Assembly: GCA_910583675.1 (NCBI GenBank)
Contig: CAJTYH010000001.1
Location: forward strand, 148,897 to 212,896
Direction of reading: 5' to 3'
DNA length: 64,000 nt
From: an uncultured Muribaculaceae bacterium
Lineage (GTDB): Bacteria; Bacteroidota; Bacteroidia; Bacteroidales; Muribaculaceae
How positions within the stretch are numbered: the first letter of the stretch is position 1; each line of letters starts with the position of its first letter. Below are positions 60,501 to 64,000 of this stretch, piece by piece. The position numbers and the translations under genes were made by a program. Under the pieces are notes generated by a model. It did not search any database and was not told where the DNA came from. It saw only the letters and a list, made by a program, of their open reading frames with translations.

Positions 60501-62071
60501 GGGAAGTACCTTCCGGTGAATGGACGCTTCTGAGCCATAGCGTGATCCATGAGTTGGGTGACGGTCAGCCCGGATGGCAGCCCTTGTTCGTGTCATTGGC
60601 AGGGCATACCGGCAAGGATCTGCAACTGCGGATTCAGGCTACCTCACAGGAATACATGTATACCCTGATTGACAATATCCGCATCGGCAATATTCCCGCT
60701 GATGATCTGGGGATACATACTATAAGTGCTCCATCCACAGTGCTGTGCGGGGCTGATTATCATGTTGATGTTGAGGTGGTAAATCTGGGCACAGCCGATG
60801 CCGGCAGGTTCGATGTGACACTTTATGCCGACGGTGAAGAGGTTGAGACGAGAACCGTTGATGCTCTTGCAAGCGGGGCTGGGATCTCCCTCGGCTTTGA
60901 ACGCACGATGGATCCTCTTGTCGAACAGCCGGTCAATTATCATGCGGCGGTTTCATACATACCGGACGAGGAGACGGGCAACAATGTCTCGCGGATTGTG
61001 GCGGTAGAGCCTTTGCAGTCCAAGTTGCCTGCCGTGGAAAGTGTAAGGGGTAAACTTACGGCGGAAGGTGTGGAACTGTCATGGGATGAGCCTGATATGG
61101 AAAATATCCCAGCCATGACATCTGTCGTGGATTTTGAAGACGGAGGATCCTTTGACATGAGTTATGCCGGTTGGACTTTCGTGGATAGGGACGATTTTCC
61201 TGTAGGAGGATTCCAGGGAACTGACATTCCGGGCATAACCACCGGTGTGACCAAGATGGCATTCATGCTCTTCGATGCTTCTGTCGAGCCATTCAATATG
61301 AATCATACTTTCGATGCCTTCAGTGGATTCAAGTATCTCGCTGCAATGTTCAGGCAGGATGACGGCACAGCAGACGATTGGGCTATATCGCCGCTCCTTG
61401 ACGGTTTTGCCCAGACAGTGACATTCATGGCGAAAAGCTATGCCGAGCAGTATCCCGAGAAGATAGAGATGTACTATAGCACTGGCAGCCTTGATCCTGC
61501 TGACTTCGTAAAAGTCGGTGAGACGGTTGACAGAGTGCCGGGCGAATGGACGCGTTACAGCTTTGACATACCTGTGGGCGCGAAGCATTTCGCAGTAAGG
61601 AGCATGGCCACCGGAGGTTTCATGTTGATGCTTGACGACTTTACTTTCGCGGCAAAAGACCAGATGGCGAATCTTGACTTGAAGGGATATGACGTGTACC
61701 GCGACGGTCGCAGGATCAACGGTGAAGAACCGTGTGGCGAAACCTCCTTCACCGATGCGGAAATGGAGGAAGGCTCACACAGCTATCGGATAGTTGCGGT
61801 TTACGACAGCGGCATCTCCGCACCCTCTGCCCCGCTTGATATTGTTTATTCAGGGATTGACACCGTCAAGAAAGGCTCGCTTGCCGTAACCGGCGGCGAA
61901 GGTGTCATAAGTATTGAAGGTGCCGACGGCCGATGCGTGCGCATCGTATCCGCGGATGGAAAGGTGCTTTTCTCCACTCCGCATGCTACATCTCTGGCTG
62001 TCTCCGCCGACAGGGGGGTATATATCGTAAAGGTCGGAGACCGCCTTGTCAAAAAGGTTGTCGTGAAATGA
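57503..62071 (+). CDS. Giant secreted propeller / Fn3 / anchor-J protein with sorting-like tail
   Basis: 1522 residues from the ATG at 57503, which begins the signal MKRLLSFIISAVLLSAVIVC. After a basic linker the propeller-like region (about 95-345; IAVDPTTGTVYAITLNQD, CRLDKTTGEVAVVGPTG) is followed by Ig/Fn3 domains. A J domain near 545-690 (KMDDWLITPSLYLEKGKTYQ), further Fn3, a second J near 905-1070, a CARDB-like domain near 1075-1165 and a third J near 1190-1390 (SVVDFEDGGSFDMSYAGW) come next. The tail is RIVSADGKVLFSTPHA ... GVYIVKVGDRLVKKVVVK. It is a full-length paralogue of the 1551-residue protein at 28213-32868 on the opposite strand. No active site is seen. A strong terminator follows. 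Confidence 0.8.
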   Translation: MKRLLSFIISAVLLSAVIVCSAMGSQAHLRKQRLSTPVRTVDKSVSTPKELPKGFHMPVKRSLDRRASSIPYKGLEVRPDTRRKTEGKMSAASELPQLVGSVVYDYGENSNPDGLYRIEDGKATLMFPYNQLSANGGGVEIDGLYYLTYYYEFWDMIFVDIAAYSIADGSEVAIMMGQNDNIASDIAVDPTTGTVYAITLNQDLTGYQLSRMTYTTTGVTTTEIAPLDGDWNALACDASGQLYAICSYGKEVGGKFVVDSSTLCRLDKTTGEVAVVGPTGQAPQYQSSATIDPATGRMFWCVCPPAGQSVLCEVDLATGEATELFAFADNDQVTGMYVSTASSQDKVPAAATGLTVDFPDCSLTGTVSFEIPAFTFDGTPALGSVDYEILANESVAATGTSAYGEHVTADITLPAAGDYTFTVAVSNDVGKSKLTQISKFIGNGVPEKTSSATLSYANGVMTVRWKPVTATVDGGYIDPADVTYSVSRFPGNVKVASFIPETSFSETIEEPKALTDFYYVVVAHNGNSVSAETRSNVITLGSIIPPYANNFNIPASLAGFTIIDGNQDGKSWEYNDYAVRMVYNTSVKMDDWLITPSLYLEKGKTYQVGLKAWGYDPSYPERLEVKWGAGPTTDMMTGTVIEPTVVNVRITSPLELTGYIAPESDGSYYLGIHGISDADRFYLNIDDLTVSEGTSTEVPEAPTGLKAVADENGNLSAVISFRTPLYDVAGNRLTSLTSAEVRRGDSVVKTFDEPRPDEELSFTDEVDTDGTYVYTIQCHNGAGSGRSADVKVFIGVDVPVNPENVRIAETSVPGEVTVSWDPVDRGQGGNPVNPALVQYYVGENDGIVWVPVTEKGNQTSVTFRGVPEGEQKFVQYAVFAETSGGMSASLTPVIAAGTPFTGIEESFAGGYFEYPWSVSFSDMDGEWGVYEDNYLDGCVSQDGDNGFAGMQGSLAGSTSALISAKFRIERATTPGLMLYAYNILGDNGKKDTNTLDLYVREVPSGEWTLLSHSVIHELGDGQPGWQPLFVSLAGHTGKDLQLRIQATSQEYMYTLIDNIRIGNIPADDLGIHTISAPSTVLCGADYHVDVEVVNLGTADAGRFDVTLYADGEEVETRTVDALASGAGISLGFERTMDPLVEQPVNYHAAVSYIPDEETGNNVSRIVAVEPLQSKLPAVESVRGKLTAEGVELSWDEPDMENIPAMTSVVDFEDGGSFDMSYAGWTFVDRDDFPVGGFQGTDIPGITTGVTKMAFMLFDASVEPFNMNHTFDAFSGFKYLAAMFRQDDGTADDWAISPLLDGFAQTVTFMAKSYAEQYPEKIEMYYSTGSLDPADFVKVGETVDRVPGEWTRYSFDIPVGAKHFAVRSMATGGFMLMLDDFTFAAKDQMANLDLKGYDVYRDGRRINGEEPCGETSFTDAEMEEGSHSYRIVAVYDSGISAPSAPLDIVYSGIDTVKKGSLAVTGGEGVISIEGADGRCVRIVSADGKVLFSTPHATSLAVSADRGVYIVKVGDRLVKKVVVK

Positions 62072-62118
62072 AACGGATGGCGTTATACCATTTGACCCGA
62101 TACAATTTGTTGTAAAAA

Positions 62119-62168
62119 ATGAACCGGGTATCAGTCGTAAAGTGGCTGATACCCGGTTCTTTTTTTAT
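62119..62168. terminator. Bidirectional terminator between two convergent secreted-protein genes
   Basis: GAACCGGGTATCAG (62121-62134) pairs exactly with CTGATACCCGGTTC (62146-62159), followed by TTTTTTTATG. The minus-strand side also has a T run. Confidence 0.9.
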
Positions 62169-62182
62169 GTTGCTGTCGCAGA

Positions 62183-63919
62183 TCAGTCGATCAGCACCTT
62201 CTGGGTGGTGTCACCCTGACGGCGGATATATACGCCGGATGTGGGATTTGCCACACGGATGCCTTGCAGGTTGTAGTATTCTACGGGAGCGTCGCTTTCA
62301 TCTATAGTAGCTCCGTCTATGCCGGCCATCTCTTTCTCGTCAATCACGATGTTGTCTATGATAACGTCCATTGGCCATGAACCGTGGATGAAATCAATCC
62401 TGACCTTGCCGTAGTTCTTTCCGGCAAGGGGAAGGTCGGCTGTGATCTGGCGCCATCCGTGATCCTCGGGCTTGGCAAGTGCCTTGGTATGCAATACCTC
62501 CTCGAAATCCCCGTCCTCGGCCTGTGCGGAGATGCGGATCTCATTGTCTGTTCCTTCTACGGTCACAGGCATGAAATAATGCCAGAAGGAGATCGTGGGA
62601 TATTCTGCGTTTGTGAAGTTGATGCGTGGCGTGATGAGGCTTTCGGTCTGTCCGGTCTCGGAATAGCCGTAGAAAAGCGTCGTGAGAAGGCCGCCGTCGT
62701 TGTCGTGGGCCTCAATACGCAGATCTACGTCGTCGCGCACGAAATATTGGGTCTGATATTCATGCGTCCCGATCGCTTCATAGGTATAATATTCATCGTC
62801 CTGGGTCGAGGCGGTTGTCCATCCTCGGTGGAGGAACATGTTGCCGGCGAACGATTCACGGAACGGGAACTTTGCAGCGGGACCTGCCGTGAATTTGGCG
62901 CTTTCAGCCTTCTTGTAGCTTTCACCAACTCCGTTGACGGCAGCTATGGCATACTGGAATACTTCCTCCTCAACAAGGTCAAGGTCTTGTGTGAAAAGTT
63001 CACCGGGATGGTTCTTGACCAACAATGTATAGTCGGTGTCGCCGAAATAACGGACGTAGACGTTGTATTTTACTTCATCCGGATCTATGCAACCGCCACG
63101 CGAGCCGGTCTCGGGAAGATCCCAAGTCAAGGTGATTTTGTCTTTTTCAGTTTCCCATGCCAGATTTGCAGGGGCTGCCGGAATGTCCTCACCTACATAG
63201 ATGCCATGCTCTATGGCTTCCCCATTACCGTTTTCACCGGTTTTGGCATATGCGCGAAGACTGTAGTTTTTGTTCATTTCCACTCCATCTGTCACAGGGA
63301 AAGTAAATGTTTCTCCCGGTTCTATGTCTGTGATATGTGCGACGGTATACCATGTCCAGAGTATGTTCATTTCAACCTCAATGGAGGTTATGGATGTCAG
63401 AGGATTGCCATTGGAGTCTACCGTGGGGGCGGTTATGGTTATGTCAAATTCCGCGCTCTCATGATCTGGTGTGAAGACTTTGAATTCCTGCAAAGCTCCG
63501 GGAATTATTCCGGTGTATGCGGTAATCCACGATGGAGAACCCTTCTCGGCATCTACGTAGCATGTGATGCGGTATTCATATTTTTTATCACTCTGAATGT
63601 TTTTGTCTACATATTTGATTTCCCCGCCGGGTTGCACTCCTGTAAGTTCTGCGAGGATTTCATCCGGCCATGCCGTGCCTGGAGTATGTCGTTCGATGGT
63701 TACCTTGGAAATATATTCCAATGGCTCGCCGGGAATGGCGCTGTAATCGTCATATACGTCTTCTGAATGAGTTGGTGCGGTGGCTGTTACAGTTATTGAA
63801 TTGTTTACAGCGTCATATATGGCTTTTTCGTTGAGGGGACGTTTTGCCGGGGTTGCCCAGACAATTCCGAAAGACATTACAGCAAGGATTGCTGCAAAAA
63901 AGCGTAAGTTTCTCTTCAT
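62183..63919 (-). CDS. Secreted Fn3 / choice-of-anchor-J protein with short sorting-like tail
   Basis: 578 residues with signal peptide MKRNLRFFAAILAVMSFGIV. Three Fn3-like domains (about 25-340) share the phrases LEYISKVTIERHTPGTAW and GVQPGGEIKYVDKNI with the 1126-residue protein at 7562-10942. A choice-of-anchor-J domain follows (about 350-535; KFPFRESFAGNMFLHRGWTT to DVIIDNIVIDEKE). The C-terminal tail VEYYNLQGIRVANPTSGVYI, then RRQGDTTQKVLID, is the short form also found on the protein at 2092-3804. No enzymatic motif. The upstream 80 bases to the window end show no clear -7 box. Confidence 0.8.
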   Translation of the reverse strand: MKRNLRFFAAILAVMSFGIVWATPAKRPLNEKAIYDAVNNSITVTATAPTHSEDVYDDYSAIPGEPLEYISKVTIERHTPGTAWPDEILAELTGVQPGGEIKYVDKNIQSDKKYEYRITCYVDAEKGSPSWITAYTGIIPGALQEFKVFTPDHESAEFDITITAPTVDSNGNPLTSITSIEVEMNILWTWYTVAHITDIEPGETFTFPVTDGVEMNKNYSLRAYAKTGENGNGEAIEHGIYVGEDIPAAPANLAWETEKDKITLTWDLPETGSRGGCIDPDEVKYNVYVRYFGDTDYTLLVKNHPGELFTQDLDLVEEEVFQYAIAAVNGVGESYKKAESAKFTAGPAAKFPFRESFAGNMFLHRGWTTASTQDDEYYTYEAIGTHEYQTQYFVRDDVDLRIEAHDNDGGLLTTLFYGYSETGQTESLITPRINFTNAEYPTISFWHYFMPVTVEGTDNEIRISAQAEDGDFEEVLHTKALAKPEDHGWRQITADLPLAGKNYGKVRIDFIHGSWPMDVIIDNIVIDEKEMAGIDGATIDESDAPVEYYNLQGIRVANPTSGVYIRRQGDTTQKVLID

Positions 63920-64000
63920 GAAAAGGTCGGATAAAATTGTGATTGATTGTAGTTAACTGCGCAAGAAAATTCCAGCCAGTGGATTATGACAGATATTATG

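Noticed and set aside
62384..63766. 460-codon open frame opposite the secreted protein gene
   Set aside because: Antisense shadow; Cys/Val/Gly-rich translation with no family match, while the minus strand encodes Fn3 and anchor-J domains.

Overview
The window looks like chromosome from an anaerobic gut Bacteroidales, most likely a Muribaculaceae-type genome. This is inferred from three things. Promoters carry the Bacteroidota -7 box TAnnTTTG. Family markers include a DUF4491 protein, a BspA-like LRR protein, a GH57 next to a GT4, and GH76/GH125 mannanases. Very large secreted Fn3 / choice-of-anchor-J proteins end in Por-secretion-like tails. No rRNA, tRNA, CRISPR array, intact transposase or SusC/SusD pair was seen.

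Layout. 1-1.9 kb: end of a GT4 glycogen-synthase-type gene, then GH57. 2.1-3.8 kb: a secreted tailed protein. 3.8-4.9 kb: a possible novel element, a four-helix-bundle-suffix gene with its own promoter set between palindromic arrays of the 9-bp unit ATCAGAGNN. 5-7.3 kb: pnp. 7.5-15.4 kb: two very large secreted Fn3/anchor-J proteins. 15.5-16.7 kb: a secreted thioredoxin-fold protein. 16.8-18.3 kb: a PurF homologue without the catalytic cysteine. 18.4-27.7 kb: an alpha-mannan degrading cluster (GH76, GH38, GH125, GH76 lipoprotein) lacking SusC/D. 27.9-28.1 kb: a candidate structured RNA with a terminator.

28.2-33.7 kb: a 1551-residue secreted protein and a Crp/Fnr-type regulator. 33.8-34.4 kb: rpmA-rplU. 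34.7-40.2 kb: housekeeping and envelope genes (lipoproteins, OmpH-like protein, a 50-residue membrane protein, pepD, N-acetylmuramidase, DUF4491). 40.4-41.5 kb: BspA-like LRR protein. 42.0-42.9 kb: a toxin-antitoxin locus whose YafQ-like toxin has an in-frame stop at codon 12. 43-49.2 kb: secreted anchor-J protein, lipoprotein and outer-membrane barrel. 49.4-57.1 kb: Crp/Fnr-type regulator, lpxA and an RND efflux system. 57.5-63.9 kb: two more tailed proteins.

How the genes work together. Nine proteins of unrelated function share a C-terminal tail, which suggests one export or surface-attachment route encoded elsewhere. The mannan enzymes form an endo-plus-exo set for alpha-1,6-mannan. Three short intergenic repeat families (ATCAGAGNN; GAGAAATTAAGAAA; TAATTA-like) recur across the window. 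They often lie side by side and in two cases supply the 3' end of a gene. The four-helix gene sits inside the most structured copy.
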